Under the pieces are notes generated by a model that had not been told where the DNA came from, searched no databases, and saw only the letters and a program-made list of their open reading frames with translations. Shown in pieces: positions 25,951 to 34,755 of a DNA stretch of 64,000 nt; the first letter of the stretch is position 1; each line of letters begins with the position of its first letter. The stretch spans positions 7,525,501 through 7,589,500 of the forward strand of contig NZ_CP108393.1 in assembly GCF_035961655.1 (NCBI RefSeq), read 5' to 3'. The translations under genes were made by a program, and so were the position numbers. Source of the stretch: Streptomyces sp. NBC_01317. Lineage in GTDB: Bacteria > Actinomycetota > Actinomycetes > Streptomycetales > Streptomycetaceae.

Positions 25951-27258
25951 GTGAGCAGCGAGAACGCAGACGCCGGAAGCGAGCACGACGAGCCGGTGTG
26001 GGATGTCGTCGTGGTCGGAGCAGGGCCGGCGGGAGCGTCGGCGGCCTATGCCGCGGCGGTCGCGGGCCGTCAGGTGCTGCTGCTGGAGAAAGCCGAGTTG
26101 CCCCGCTACAAGACCTGCGGGGGAGGCATCATCGGTCCCTCGCGCGACGCGCTGCCTCCGGGCTTCGAGCTTCCGCTCAGGGACCGGGTGCACGCGGTCA
26201 CCTTCTCCCTCAACGGCAAGCTGGCCAGGACACGCCGGTCGAAGCGGATGCTCTTCGGGCTCATCAACCGCCCCGAGTTCGACGCGAGTCTGGTCGAACA
26301 CGCGCAGAAGGCGGGCGCGGTGCTCCGTACGGGAGCGACGGTCTCCCGGGTCGAGCAGCACGGCCCGGCCGTGCCCGACCGCCGTACGGTCGCGGTGGTC
26401 CTCTCGGACGGCGGGACGGTGCTGGCGCGGGCCGTGGTCGGCGCCGACGGCAGTGCCAGCCGGATAGGCGCGCACGTCGGGGTGAAGATGGACCAGGTCG
26501 ACCTCGGCCTGGAGGCGGAGATCCCCGTGCCGGAGACGGTCGCGGAGGACTGGGCGGGACGGGTCCTCATCGACTGGGGCCCGCTGCCGGGGAGTTACGG
26601 CTGGGTGTTCCCCAAGGGGGACACGCTCACCGTCGGGGTGATCTCGGCGCGGGGCGAGGGCGCGGCGACCAAGCGGTATCTGGAGGACTTCATCGCCCGG
26701 CTCGGTCTCGCCGGATTCGAGCCGTCCGTCTCGTCCGGGCATCTGACGCGCTGCCGCAGCGAGGACTCGCCGCTGTCGCGCGGCCGGGTGCTGGTGTGCG
26801 GGGACGCGGCGGGGCTGCTGGAGCCGTGGACCAGGGAGGGGATCTCCTTCGCCCTGCGGTCGGGGCGGCTCGCGGGGGAGTGGGCGGTCAGGATCTCGGA
26901 GTCGCACGACGCCGTGGACGCCCGCAGGCAGGCGCTGAACTACGCGTTCGCCATCAAGGCCGGTCTCGGCGTGGAGATGGGGGTCGGCCGCCGGATGCTC
27001 GGCATCTTCGAGCGCCGTCCCGGGCTGCTGCACGCGGCGATCACGGGCCTGCGCCCGGCGTGGAACGCGTTCGCGGACATCGCCCGGGGCTCGACGTCGC
27101 TGGCCGGGCTCGTACGGACCCATCCGCTGGCCCGGCGCGCGCTGGACGTCCTGGACCGCAGGCAGGCGGCTGCCGCGGCGGCCGCCGCAGAGGCCGAGGC
27201 GGGCGCGTCGGAGGCCGGGGCCACGGAGGCCAAGGCACCGGAGGTGGGCGCTCCTTAG
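25951..27258 (+). CDS. Geranylgeranyl-reductase-family FAD-dependent oxidoreductase
   Basis: 435 residues from GTG 25951, with AGGAG at 25934-25938. The FAD Rossmann motif is VVVVGAGPAGASAAYAAA ending in LLLEK, followed by the family motif PRYKTCGGGI, the second FAD block VGADGSASRIG and RVLVCGDAAGLLEPWTREG near the C terminus. Relatives reduce the double bonds of prenyl chains (menaquinone, archaeal-type lipids, terpenoids), and the group also includes halogenase-like hydroxylases. The last 40 residues are an Ala/Glu-rich low-complexity tail. In Streptomyces such a gene near the nuo/menaquinone set is common, but no quinone gene is seen here, so the substrate is left open. Confidence 0.85.
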   Translation: MSSENADAGSEHDEPVWDVVVVGAGPAGASAAYAAAVAGRQVLLLEKAELPRYKTCGGGIIGPSRDALPPGFELPLRDRVHAVTFSLNGKLARTRRSKRMLFGLINRPEFDASLVEHAQKAGAVLRTGATVSRVEQHGPAVPDRRTVAVVLSDGGTVLARAVVGADGSASRIGAHVGVKMDQVDLGLEAEIPVPETVAEDWAGRVLIDWGPLPGSYGWVFPKGDTLTVGVISARGEGAATKRYLEDFIARLGLAGFEPSVSSGHLTRCRSEDSPLSRGRVLVCGDAAGLLEPWTREGISFALRSGRLAGEWAVRISESHDAVDARRQALNYAFAIKAGLGVEMGVGRRMLGIFERRPGLLHAAITGLRPAWNAFADIARGSTSLAGLVRTHPLARRALDVLDRRQAAAAAAAAEAEAGASEAGATEAKAPEVGAP

Positions 27259-27318
27259 GACGCTGACGCGCTCCCGGCCGCCCCGCCCGTTCTGCGGGTC
27301 CGCGGGGTCCGGGGGCGG

Positions 27319-27628
27319 TCAGTCCGTCGTGATCAGGAAGACGGGGTGGTCCGGGGCCGCCGCGCCGATCTCCGCGTCGGAGGACTTCGCGGTGACGCCC
27401 CGGAAGTACTGGTCGACCTCCCGGCCCCAGCGCTCCAGGCAGGCACGCAGGTCTCGGTGGCGGCGAAGATACGGGCCTTGCGGCCGACGCGCAGCTCGCC
27501 CCCCTCGAAGGGGTGCGCGTTGACGGGGACGCGCTGCATCTTGCCGCTCTTGCGGCCCGCACGGACGGCTCGGCCGTGCCGAGCGCGCCCACGCCGTGCC
27601 GGGCGAGCCGGCCGATGACGCTGTTCAT
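27319..27628 (-). pseudogene. Degraded DUF385/deazaflavin-dependent nitroreductase-like gene
   Basis: Reading from ATG 27628, MNSVIGRLARHGVGALGT is followed after a frameshift near 27565 by GRKSGKMQRVPVN, the signature of this F420-linked family, then PFEGG joins directly to ELRVGRKARIFAATET, so the central block of about 15-20 residues (usually ...WVRN...) is missing. A second frameshift near 27450 leads to CLERWGREVDQYFRG and the end DHPVFLITTD-stop at 27319-27321. Intact members are about 135-145 residues; here about 100 remain in three frames. It is divergent from a TetR pseudogene, so regulator and target decayed together. Confidence 0.7.
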
Positions 27629-27649
27629 CCGGACGGTGAACCGGCTACC

Positions 27650-28290
27650 GTGGCGATCAAGGACGAGGCCCGCGAGCAACTCGCCGCCGAGGGCGCCGCG
27701 AAGCTCTCGCTGCGCGCCGCCGCCCGCGAGCTGGGCATGGTGTCCTCCGCGCACGTACCCAGCCACGACGACCTGCTGACCGCCCTCATCGTCGACGCGT
27801 ACGACGCGGTCGGCGCCGCCGCGGAAAAGGCTCTCGCCGCAGCCGGTCCCACCGGCCACCCGGGGCGCCGGACCGCCGGCTGCGTGGCGGTACGGGGACT
27901 GGGCCCTGGCCCACCCCCACGAGTACGCGCTGATCTACGGCTCACCCGTGCCCGGCCACGCGGCGCCCGAGCTGACCATCGCCCCCGCCTCACGCGTCGG
28001 CCCGGCGCTGATCTCCGTCGCCCGCGACGCCCACCGCGAGAACGGCGTCGCGCTCCCGCCGCTCACCGAGCGGCCGCGCCCCGAGGCCCGGCAGATGGTC
28101 GAGCGGTTCGCGCCGGACATCCCGCCCGGGGTGGCGGCGGCCCTGGTCGCGGCCCGGGCGCAGGTCTTCGGGCTGATCTCCTTCGAGCTGTTCGGCCGGT
28201 TCCACGGCGTGGTGGACGACCGCGCCGCGTTTTTCGCCCACGCCGCGCGACGCCTCGGCCACGACGTCGGACTGCTCCGACGGTCCGCGT
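27650..28290 (+). pseudogene. Degraded TetR-family regulator
   Basis: From 27650 the frame reads IKDEAREQLAAEGAAKLSLR and AARELGMVSSAHVPSHDDLL. Compared with the family pattern (SSALYRYFPSRDDLL) three residues of the recognition helix are missing, and no sensible start codon remains. Near 27890 the reading frame shifts; the C-terminal domain continues in another frame as DWALAHPHEYALIYGSPVP, VARDAHRENGVALPP and FELFGRFHGVVDDRAAFFAH. The normal stop is lost: the frame is open to 28448, running over the end of the SARP-like gene, while similarity ends near 28280. Clearly non-functional. Confidence 0.75.
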
Positions 28291-28341
28291 CGCGCGTCCG
28301 GCGGGGGCCGTCCCGGCGCGGCGGCCGTGCCCGCGCCGGTG

Positions 28342-29154
28342 TCAGGCCGTCGGTATCGATCCCGGCAGCGGGGCCGGAGCCCCGCGCAGGACGTCCTCGT
28401 ACAGGGCGCGCAGCGCCGGCCCCGGTTCCGCCGCCGTCGCCTCCGTGATCCTGGCCCGTGCCTCGTCGTACGCCACCAGCGCCTCCGCCGGGCGCCCGTC
28501 GCGGTGGAGCGCCAGCACCAGCAGCCCGGCCAGCGGCTCACGGAGCGGATGCGCGGCCACCAGCCGGGTCAGTTCGTCCACACACTCCCGCGAGCGCCCC
28601 CGCTCGATCTCACCCGCCAGCCGGGCCTCCCGTTCGAGCACCCGCTCCTCCGCCCAGCGCCGGCGTTCCGCTTCCAGATACGGCCCCGCCAGCCCCTCCG
28701 CGTACGCGCCGCGCCACAGCGACTCGGCCCGCACGGCCAGTTCACCGGCGCTCCGCAGGTCCCCCGACTCGCGCGCCTCCCCGGCCGTGCGCAGCAGGGT
28801 GTGCCGCTCGCGGAGATCGTCGATGGCCGCGCCGGCGAGGCGATAACCCCGGCCGGTCCACGCCAGTTCCGGGGCGGCTCCCGGCTTTCCGGCGCCCGGT
28901 CCGAACGCCAGGGCGTGGCGCAGGCCGGAGACGTACCTCTGGACCAAGGCCCGTGCCCGCGACGGCGGTCCGGTGCCCCAGACGGCGTCGACGAGCGCGT
29001 CGTAGGGCATCGCCCCGCCGTCCTGGTGCAACAGGACGGCGAGCACGGACCGTTGCAGCGGCGGCCCCAGCGGTACTTCGCCGTCCGGCCGCAAGGCCCT
29101 CAGCGGGCCGAGCAGTTCGAACCGTATGCCCGCCACGCGTATTCCGTCCGTCAT
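28342..29154 (-). CDS. SARP-like (BTAD-domain) transcriptional regulator
   Basis: 270 residues. The N-terminal OmpR-type winged helix (about 10-105: FELLGPLRAL, RSVLAVLLHQDGG, LVDAVWGTGPPSRA, YVSGLRHAL, GRGYRL) is followed by a bacterial transcriptional activation domain (about 112-260: TLLRTAGEARESGDLRSAGE, LVAAHPLREPLAGLLVLALH, ALVAYDEARARI). Small SARPs of this size usually activate antibiotic clusters, yet no biosynthetic core gene is in the window. ATG 29154 has a TACGCT box 6 nt upstream, so it is probably leaderless. It diverges from the sensor kinase, and a perfect 20-bp palindrome lies between them, suggesting control by the adjacent two-component system. Confidence 0.85.
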   Translation of the reverse strand: MTDGIRVAGIRFELLGPLRALRPDGEVPLGPPLQRSVLAVLLHQDGGAMPYDALVDAVWGTGPPSRARALVQRYVSGLRHALAFGPGAGKPGAAPELAWTGRGYRLAGAAIDDLRERHTLLRTAGEARESGDLRSAGELAVRAESLWRGAYAEGLAGPYLEAERRRWAEERVLEREARLAGEIERGRSRECVDELTRLVAAHPLREPLAGLLVLALHRDGRPAEALVAYDEARARITEATAAEPGPALRALYEDVLRGAPAPLPGSIPTA

Positions 29155-29160
29155 GTCCCG

Positions 29161-29166
29161 AGCGTA
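29161..29166 (-). promoter_or_regulatory. -10 box of a leaderless promoter
   Basis: On the minus strand TACGCT, 6 nt before the ATG of the SARP-like gene. Confidence 0.45.
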
Positions 29167-29229
29167 TCCCGCCGCCCCTCTCGTGACGGTCCCCCCACCG
29201 GTCCGCCCCCACCGCTCCGCCCCGCCGGG

Positions 29230-29249
29230 CGTACTCCCCGGGGAGTACG
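29230..29249. promoter_or_regulatory. Perfect 20-bp palindrome, likely response-regulator operator
   Basis: CGTACTCCCCGGGGAGTACG, a perfect palindrome centred 68 bp before the kinase start and 86 bp before the SARP-like start. The same sequence with two changes occurs at 36058-36077 before the SHOCT gene. Likely bound by the NarL-type regulator encoded at 30603. Confidence 0.6.
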
Positions 29250-29294
29250 GAGGGTCACCTCGCCCGGCTGACGCCCGGACCGCGCCGCCGGGTC

Positions 29295-29300
29295 TAGCGT
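29295..29300 (+). promoter_or_regulatory. -10 box of a leaderless promoter
   Basis: TAGCGT, 7 nt before the ATG of the sensor kinase. Confidence 0.5.
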
Positions 29301-29307
29301 GGCCGGT

Positions 29308-30606
29308 ATGGAAGACCAGCGCACCCGTCGTGACCAGGGCAGCGGCCGCCCGGCGTTCCTCCGCGCCCGGCGGGCCGGCGGGCGGGAGCGGCGCGTCCCC
29401 TGGCCCTCCACCCTGCTGCTGACGGTCCTCGTCGTCGTCGGAACGGTCTTCGCCGGGCGGCACCAGCACCGGGCCGGCCTCGACGTCTACGCCTTCCTGC
29501 TGCTGCTCGCCGGTCCCGCCCTGCTGCTGTTCCGGCGGCCGCACCCCGTCGTCGCGGTGTACGGGGTGGTGGCCACGACGCTGGTGTACCTCGGCGCGGG
29601 CTATCCGTACGGACCGGTCTTCGTCACCGTCGTCGTGGCCGCGTTCGCCGCCATCGCGGCGGGCCACCGGTACGCGGCCTGGTGGGCCGTCGGCCTGCTC
29701 TGGGCGGGCCACGTCCTGCTCACGCACTGGCTGTACCGGTGGCTCCCGCCGTCCGGCGACCACGCCGCGCCCTGGGGACAGGAAGTGGTGATCGCCGCCT
29801 GGGTGGCGGCCGTCTGCGCCGCCGCCGAACTGCTCCGGGTGCGCAGGGAGCAGTGGGCCAAGGAGGACGCCGAGCGCGACGCCGCCGAGCGGCGCAGGAC
29901 GGACGAGGAGCGGATGCGCATCGCCCGCGAACTGCACGACGTACTGGCCCACTCCATCTCGGTCATCAACGTCCAGGCGGGCGTCGGGCTCGCCCTGCTC
30001 GACGCCGACCCCGAACAGGCCCGCTCGGCGCTCACCACCATCAAGGCGGCGAGCAAGGAGGCCCTCGGCGAGGTGCGCCAGGTCCTCGACACCCTCAGAA
30101 CACCCGGCGACGCCCCGCGTGCCCCCGCCCCCGGTCTCGACCGCCTGCCCGAGCTGGTCGAACAGGCCGCGGGCGCCGGTCTCGCCGTGGAGGTCCGGCG
30201 CGAGGGCGAGGCGGAGCCGCTGCCGCCCGGGGCGGATCTGGCGGCCTTCCGGATCATCCAGGAGGCGCTGACCAACGTGGTACGGCACTCGGGATCCCGT
30301 ACGGCACGGATCACGCTCGGCTACGAGCGCGGGACGTCCGGTCGGCGGGACGGGGTGGCCGGGCCTCCGCCCGACCCGGCAGCGGGCCCGGACGCGATGG
30401 CCGGCCGTGCGCCCCGCCTGCTCCGTCTCCGTATCGACGACGCGGGACCCGCCACCCACGGCGACGCGGGCGGCGGTGGCAACGGCCTGGTCGGCATGCG
30501 GGAGCGGACGGCCGCGCTCGGTGGCACGATCGAGGCAGGACCGGGCCCGGACGGCGGCTTCCGCGTCCACGCCACGATTCCCCTGACGACCGAGGAGACC
30601 CCGTGA
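29308..30606 (+). CDS. NarL-type sensor histidine kinase
   Basis: 432 residues from ATG 29308 (TAGCGT box 7 nt upstream, leaderless). Five to six hydrophobic segments occupy about 32-170, then the HisKA_3 dimerisation block MRIARELHDVLAHSISVINV with phospho-acceptor His210, and the HATPase region: FRIIQEALTNVVRH (N box), then DDAGPATHGDAGGGGNGLVGMRERTAALGG (G boxes). A 45-residue Gly/Pro/Ala-rich insert lies between the N and G boxes. It overlaps the response regulator gene by 4 nt, forming a standard two-component pair. With little extracellular sequence, the signal is probably sensed within or at the membrane. Confidence 0.92.
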   Translation: MEDQRTRRDQGSGRPAFLRARRAGGRERRVPWPSTLLLTVLVVVGTVFAGRHQHRAGLDVYAFLLLLAGPALLLFRRPHPVVAVYGVVATTLVYLGAGYPYGPVFVTVVVAAFAAIAAGHRYAAWWAVGLLWAGHVLLTHWLYRWLPPSGDHAAPWGQEVVIAAWVAAVCAAAELLRVRREQWAKEDAERDAAERRRTDEERMRIARELHDVLAHSISVINVQAGVGLALLDADPEQARSALTTIKAASKEALGEVRQVLDTLRTPGDAPRAPAPGLDRLPELVEQAAGAGLAVEVRREGEAEPLPPGADLAAFRIIQEALTNVVRHSGSRTARITLGYERGTSGRRDGVAGPPPDPAAGPDAMAGRAPRLLRLRIDDAGPATHGDAGGGGNGLVGMRERTAALGGTIEAGPGPDGGFRVHATIPLTTEETP

Positions 30607-31268
30607 TCCGCGTCCTGCTCGCCGACGACCAGTCCCTCGTACGGGCAGGATTCCGCGCGCTGCTCGACGCCCAGCCGGACATCGAGGTCGTGGACGAGGC
30701 GGCGGACGGCGAGCAGGCCGTGAGCCGGGTGCGTGAACTGCGCCCGGACGTCGTGCTGATGGACATCCGCATGCCACGCCTGGACGGTCTCGCGGCCACC
30801 CGCAGGATCACCGGGGACCACCGGCTCGGCGGGGTGAAGGTGGTCGTGCTGACCACGTTCGAACTCGACGAGTACGTCTTCGAGGCCATCCGGTCCGGTG
30901 CCTCGGGATTCCTCGTCAAGGACACCGAGCCGGACGAACTCCTGCGCGCTGTCAGGGCGGTGGTCGGCGGGGACGCGCTGCTCTCGCCGGGGGTGACACG
31001 CCGGCTCATCGCCGAGTTCGCGTCCCGCTCGAAGGCCCCGGCGGACGCCCCGGGCCTCGGTGGACTCACCGAGCGGGAGCGTGAGGTGATGGCCCTGGTG
31101 GGCATCGGCCTGTCCAACGACGAGATCGCCCGGCGGCTGGTCGTCAGCCCGCTCACCGCCAAGACCCATGTGAGCCGGACGATGGTGAAGCTGGGCGCGC
31201 GGGACCGGGCCCAACTGGTCGTGCTGGCCTACGAGTCGGGGCTCGTACGGCCGGGCTGGCTGGGCTGA
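30603..31268 (+). CDS. NarL/FixJ-family response regulator
   Basis: 221 residues from GTG 30603, overlapping the kinase stop (GTGA). Receiver domain 1-120: acidic pair DD near residue 10, phospho-acceptor Asp54 in DVVLMDIRMPRLDG, Thr in VVVLTTFE, Lys in FLVKDTEPDEL. LuxR-type helix-turn-helix at the C terminus: LTEREREVMALVGIGLSNDEIARR and KTHVSRTMVKL. It likely binds the 20-bp palindrome before its own operon and its near copy before the SHOCT gene. Its last 40 nt overlap, tail to tail, the DUF6332 gene. Confidence 0.93.
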   Translation: MIRVLLADDQSLVRAGFRALLDAQPDIEVVDEAADGEQAVSRVRELRPDVVLMDIRMPRLDGLAATRRITGDHRLGGVKVVVLTTFELDEYVFEAIRSGASGFLVKDTEPDELLRAVRAVVGGDALLSPGVTRRLIAEFASRSKAPADAPGLGGLTEREREVMALVGIGLSNDEIARRLVVSPLTAKTHVSRTMVKLGARDRAQLVVLAYESGLVRPGWLG

Positions 31269-31594
31269 TCCCCGTACGGCGGATCCTCGCCCGGCGCCGG
31301 GTCGTGCGGTGCGGGACGGGACGGCGCCGAGTCGTACGGCGTCGGATCGTACGGCGTGCGGTCGCCCAGTGCCGGGTCGCGCGGGAAGCGCCAGAGCACA
31401 TGGACCACGCGCACCACGAACGTGATGCCCGCGGCCACCCTCGCGACGCGGGCGAGACCGCGCGGCAGGTCGAAGAACCACACGGGCCCGTACAGACCGC
31501 AGTACACGAGACAGGCGACAAAGCCGGCGCTCACCAGCGCGTAGCCGATCTCGACGGTTGCGGCGTCCCGTTGCGCTCGGCTCCGTGTCCCCAT
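31229..31594 (-). CDS. DUF6332-family small membrane protein
   Basis: 121 residues from ATG 31594. Pattern: short charged N terminus MGTRSRAQRDAATVEIGYA, two hydrophobic helices (about 14-37 and 44-68), then a Pro/Asp/Tyr-rich cytoplasmic tail with a repeated PYDP/PHDP/PYGD motif. I recognise the N-terminal half as the Streptomyces DUF6332 family from memory; no function is known. The end overlaps the response regulator gene by 40 nt in convergent orientation. An ATG at 31639 would add 15 residues; the shorter start begins at the conserved part. Confidence 0.65.
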   Translation of the reverse strand: MGTRSRAQRDAATVEIGYALVSAGFVACLVYCGLYGPVWFFDLPRGLARVARVAAGITFVVRVVHVLWRFPRDPALGDRTPYDPTPYDSAPSRPAPHDPAPGEDPPYGDQPSQPGRTSPDS

Positions 31595-31658
31595 CCGCCG
31601 AGTTTCACCGCATGTGCGTTCCGGGGCAAGGGAGTTCACCCGGCGGTTCCGGGCGGGG

Positions 31659-32006
31659 TCAGGCCTCGCGGGGGTGCACGGGCCGCGGCCGGTCGCGCAG
31701 CAGCCGTACGAACGCGCCGAGCGCGGCCGACTGGATCAGGACCGACAGGACCAGCGCGGCGTAGGCGAACGGGGCCGACCCGCTCACCCCGTCACCGAGC
31801 ACTCCGCCGCCCATGAAGAAGACGAAGACGGTCGGCGCGGCGAGGAAGAAGAGCCAGACCCCGGCGAACGACGCGTCCTGGTGGCGGACGAAGAGGGTGT
31901 CGACCGCGACGAATACCGTCACCGCGGCCACCAGGCCGAGGTAGACCCGCGACGCGAGGGTGCCGAAGGTCAGCCGTGCCAGCGCCGTCAGCCGTCCTGA
32001 ATTCAT
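31659..32006 (-). CDS. Small membrane protein of the SCO4225 type
   Basis: 115 residues, with GGGAG 8 nt before ATG 32006. Three to four membrane helices (about 20-38, 47-66, 78-100). The block DTLFVRHQDASFAGVWLF matches, from memory, a Streptomyces membrane family named after SCO4225; function unknown. It lies 91 nt downstream of the MFS gene on the same strand, with an 8-4-8 palindrome in between that could end the MFS transcript, so it may have a separate promoter. Confidence 0.65.
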   Translation of the reverse strand: MNSGRLTALARLTFGTLASRVYLGLVAAVTVFVAVDTLFVRHQDASFAGVWLFFLAAPTVFVFFMGGGVLGDGVSGSAPFAYAALVLSVLIQSAALGAFVRLLRDRPRPVHPREA

Positions 32007-32086
32007 GTCGTTCTCCCTGGTCCCCGTCGGTACGCGACGTGCGTGAAGTGATGCCCCTTCAGGATGCGGCGGACCGAACGGATGTG

Positions 32087-32106
32087 CCTGAGTACGCCTA
32101 CTCAGG
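32087..32106. repeat. 8-4-8 palindrome at the end of the MFS gene
   Basis: CCTGAGTA (32087-32094), CGCC, TACTCAGG (32099-32106): a perfect dyad covering the MFS stop codon (32098-32100). It could be a short terminator for the MFS transcript or an operator for the downstream membrane-protein gene. Confidence 0.4.
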
Positions 32107-33414
32107 TGCCGGGAGTACGTCGCCCGGCGCCCGGGACGCGGAGCCGGCGGCTCCGGGCGAGGCGTCGGGCGCGGCGTCGGGCGCGGCCGGGACGTCCCGC
32201 GCCGCGTAGCCGATGACGGACGCGGCGGCGGCCAGCACGGCCACCGTGGTCAGGGCGAGCGGCAGCGTGAACCAGTCGGCCAGGAAGCCGATCGCGGGCG
32301 GGCTCACCAGCATGCCGCTGTAGCCCAGCGTGGACGCCGTCGCGACCCCGCCGGGGCCCGCCAGCGCGCCGGCCCGGCCGATGGCCATGGGGAAGATGTT
32401 GGCGAGGCCCACACCGGCGACGGCGAAGCCCAGCAGGACGAGCCAGACGGACGGCGCCAGGGCGCCGACCACCATCCCGGCCGCGGCGGTGGCACCGCCG
32501 AGCACCAGCGCGCGGGTCTGGCCGAGCCGCTCCTGGAGGAGCGTGCCGGAGAGCCGTCCGGCCGTCATGGCGAGGGCGAAGAGCGAGTAACCGGCCGCCG
32601 CGAGGCCCGCGGACGCGTCGAGGTCCTGCGTGAGATGCAGCGCGCTCCAGTCGGCCATCGCGCCTTCGCCGTACGCCGTGCAGAGCGCGATGACCCCGAA
32701 GACGACCACCGCGCGACGGGTGCGGCGGTCGGGCTTCGCCGGGCCGGCCGCGCGTGCGGGTCGTCGCGGGAGATCCGCCGCCGGCCGGGCCCGCTCCGCG
32801 GGCGCCGGGACCGGTGCCGGGTGGCGCAGCAGCGCGGGGCCCGCCACGGCGGTGACGGCCAGGCCGAGCCCGGCCAGGAGGAGCAGGTGGACGGTGGGGG
32901 AGAGGCCGCCCGCGAGCAGCCCGCCGAGCCCCGCGCCGGCCATGCCGCCCAGGCTGTACGCGGCGTGGAAGCTCGATATCACCGGCCGCCGCAGCGCCGT
33001 GACCAGGTCGACGGCCGCGCTGTTCATCGCCACGTTGGTGGAGCCGTAGGCCGCACCGAAGAGCAGCAGCACGAGGCCGAGGGCGAGCGCCGAGTGGGTC
33101 AGCGGGGGCAGGACGATGCTCAGCGAGAGCAGCGTCACGCTGGCGACGGTCACCGGGTGGTTGCCGAAGCGGCGGCAGAGCCGTCCGGTGAGGGTCATGG
33201 TCACGACCGCGCCGGCGGACACCCCGAGGAGCGCGAGGCCGAGGTGGCTCGCGGAGGCTCCGGTCTGTTCCTTGATCGCGGGGATGCGGACCACCCAGCC
33301 GGCGAACAGAAAGCCGTCCAGGGCGAAGAAGAGAGTGAGGGCGGTACGGAGGGCGGACAGCGAGGCCGCGGCGGCGACGGGCGGGGTGGGACCTACTTTG
33401 TTTCGGAACGGCAC
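32098..33414 (-). CDS. Major facilitator superfamily transporter (YbjJ-like)
   Basis: 438 residues with 12 predicted membrane helices and a charged central loop (about 205-240). The first-helix pattern FFALDGFLFAGWVVRIPAIKEQ and the MFS loop GRLCRRFGNHPV, plus YGEGAMADWSALHL at helix 7, resemble the YbjJ/fucose-permease-like branch. GTG 33414 is preceded by TATCCT with 6 nt spacing, so it is probably leaderless. It diverges from a ROK-type repressor 76 nt away, which implies a sugar or amino-sugar substrate with ligand-controlled expression. Confidence 0.88.
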   Translation of the reverse strand: MPFRNKVGPTPPVAAAASLSALRTALTLFFALDGFLFAGWVVRIPAIKEQTGASASHLGLALLGVSAGAVVTMTLTGRLCRRFGNHPVTVASVTLLSLSIVLPPLTHSALALGLVLLLFGAAYGSTNVAMNSAAVDLVTALRRPVISSFHAAYSLGGMAGAGLGGLLAGGLSPTVHLLLLAGLGLAVTAVAGPALLRHPAPVPAPAERARPAADLPRRPARAAGPAKPDRRTRRAVVVFGVIALCTAYGEGAMADWSALHLTQDLDASAGLAAAGYSLFALAMTAGRLSGTLLQERLGQTRALVLGGATAAAGMVVGALAPSVWLVLLGFAVAGVGLANIFPMAIGRAGALAGPGGVATASTLGYSGMLVSPPAIGFLADWFTLPLALTTVAVLAAAASVIGYAARDVPAAPDAAPDASPGAAGSASRAPGDVLPAPE

Positions 33415-33420
33415 AAAAGG

Positions 33421-33426
33421 AGGATA
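33421..33426 (-). promoter_or_regulatory. -10 box of a leaderless promoter
   Basis: On the minus strand TATCCT, 6 nt before the GTG of the MFS gene. The adjacent CCTT-AC-AAGG dyad (33443-33452) could be a repressor site. Confidence 0.45.
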
Positions 33427-33490
33427 GGGGCGGTGCCCCGTTCCTTACAAGGCGCTCGCCGCCCCTCCGGATCATGGGAGACTCGCCCCC

Positions 33491-34705
33491 ATGAACGGCA
33501 AGGCGACCACCCGGGCGAAGCTGGAGAGGGGCCGTGGCGCGCTCGGCCCGGCACTGGAACTGGTCCACACGGGACGGGCGCCCACCCGCGCCGTCCTCAC
33601 CGCCGAGCTGGGTGTGACACGTGCCACGGCCGGCGCGGTCGCGGCGGAGCTGGAGGCGCTGGGGCTGATCCGGGTCGATTCGCGCCCCGGGGCGGCGGCG
33701 GGTTCCCAGGGCCGTCCCTCGCACCGGCTGTCCGTGGACGACACGGGCCCGGTCGTGCTCGCCGCCCAGATCCACGCCGACGGGTTCCGGGCCGCGCTGG
33801 TCGGGCTCGGCGGCCGCATCGTCGCCACCGCCCCCGCCCGGGGTACGGTCACGGCCGACCCGGCCCAAGTGCTGGGCGAGGTGGTCGAGGTGGGGGCCGG
33901 GCTGTTGCGCGCCGCCGGGCGGCGCTGCGTGGGCGCGGGACTCGCCGTACCGTCGGCCGTCGCCGAGCCCGAGGGTACGGCCCTGAATCCGCTGCACCTC
34001 GCGTGGCCGGCCGGCGCCCCGGTCCGCGAGATCTTCGCGGAGCGGGTGGGCGCGGCGGGGATCGAGGGCCCCGCGTTCACGGGCAACGACGTCAACCTCG
34101 CCGCCCTCGCCGAACACCGCCACGGTGCCGGACGCGGCGCCCAGCACCTGCTCTGCGTCGCCACCGGCCACCGGGGGGTGGGCGGCGCGCTGGTCCTCGA
34201 CGGCCGCCTGCACACGGGCAGTTCGGGCCTCGCCCTCGAAGTGGGCCACCTGACCGTCAACCCCGAGGGCCGCCCCTGCTACTGCGGCGGCAAGGGCTGC
34301 CTGGACGTCGAGGCCGACCCGCTGGCCTTCCTCACGGCGGCGGGTCGTGAACCGGGCCCGGAGGTCTCGCTGTTGCAGCAGTCACGCGACCTGCTCCGCA
34401 CGGACGGCACGGACCCGACGGTACGAAGAGCCGTGGAGGAACTGATCGACCGCCTCGGCCTCGGCCTCGCCGGCCTGGTCAACATCCTCAACCCGGACCG
34501 CATCATCCTCGGCGGCCTGCACAAGGAACTGCTCGAAGCGGACCCGGACCGCCTGCGCGCCGTAGTGGCGGACCGCAGCCTCTGGGGCCGCAGCGGCGGA
34601 GTCCCCATCCTGGCCTGCACCCTGGACCACAACAGCCTGGTCGGCGCGGCGGAGGTGGCCTGGCAACCGATCCTGGACGACCCCCTGGCAGCCCTGGCGC
34701 CCTGA
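33491..34705 (+). CDS. ROK-family transcriptional regulator
   Basis: 404 residues. N-terminal MarR/XylR-type winged helix (about 15-75: LELVHTGRAPTRAVLTAELG, ATAGAVAAELEALGLI) joined to a ROK domain with the zinc motif CYCGGKGCLDVEA. The ROK phosphate motif is weakened (VATGHRGVGGALVLDG), so the protein is a sensor rather than an active kinase. Divergent from the MFS transporter, it is the likely repressor of that gene, relieved by a sugar. ATG start; no clear ribosome site. Confidence 0.88.
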   Translation: MNGKATTRAKLERGRGALGPALELVHTGRAPTRAVLTAELGVTRATAGAVAAELEALGLIRVDSRPGAAAGSQGRPSHRLSVDDTGPVVLAAQIHADGFRAALVGLGGRIVATAPARGTVTADPAQVLGEVVEVGAGLLRAAGRRCVGAGLAVPSAVAEPEGTALNPLHLAWPAGAPVREIFAERVGAAGIEGPAFTGNDVNLAALAEHRHGAGRGAQHLLCVATGHRGVGGALVLDGRLHTGSSGLALEVGHLTVNPEGRPCYCGGKGCLDVEADPLAFLTAAGREPGPEVSLLQQSRDLLRTDGTDPTVRRAVEELIDRLGLGLAGLVNILNPDRIILGGLHKELLEADPDRLRAVVADRSLWGRSGGVPILACTLDHNSLVGAAEVAWQPILDDPLAALAP

Positions 34706-34755
34706 AGTCTCCAACTGATCGCGAGAGTTGACGGTCGTCAGCGTGGAAGTCCCCT

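Noticed and set aside
28342..29154. SARP-like gene as sign of an antibiotic cluster
   Set aside because: No polyketide, peptide, terpene or tailoring core genes lie nearby; the geranylgeranyl-reductase-like gene alone is not enough.
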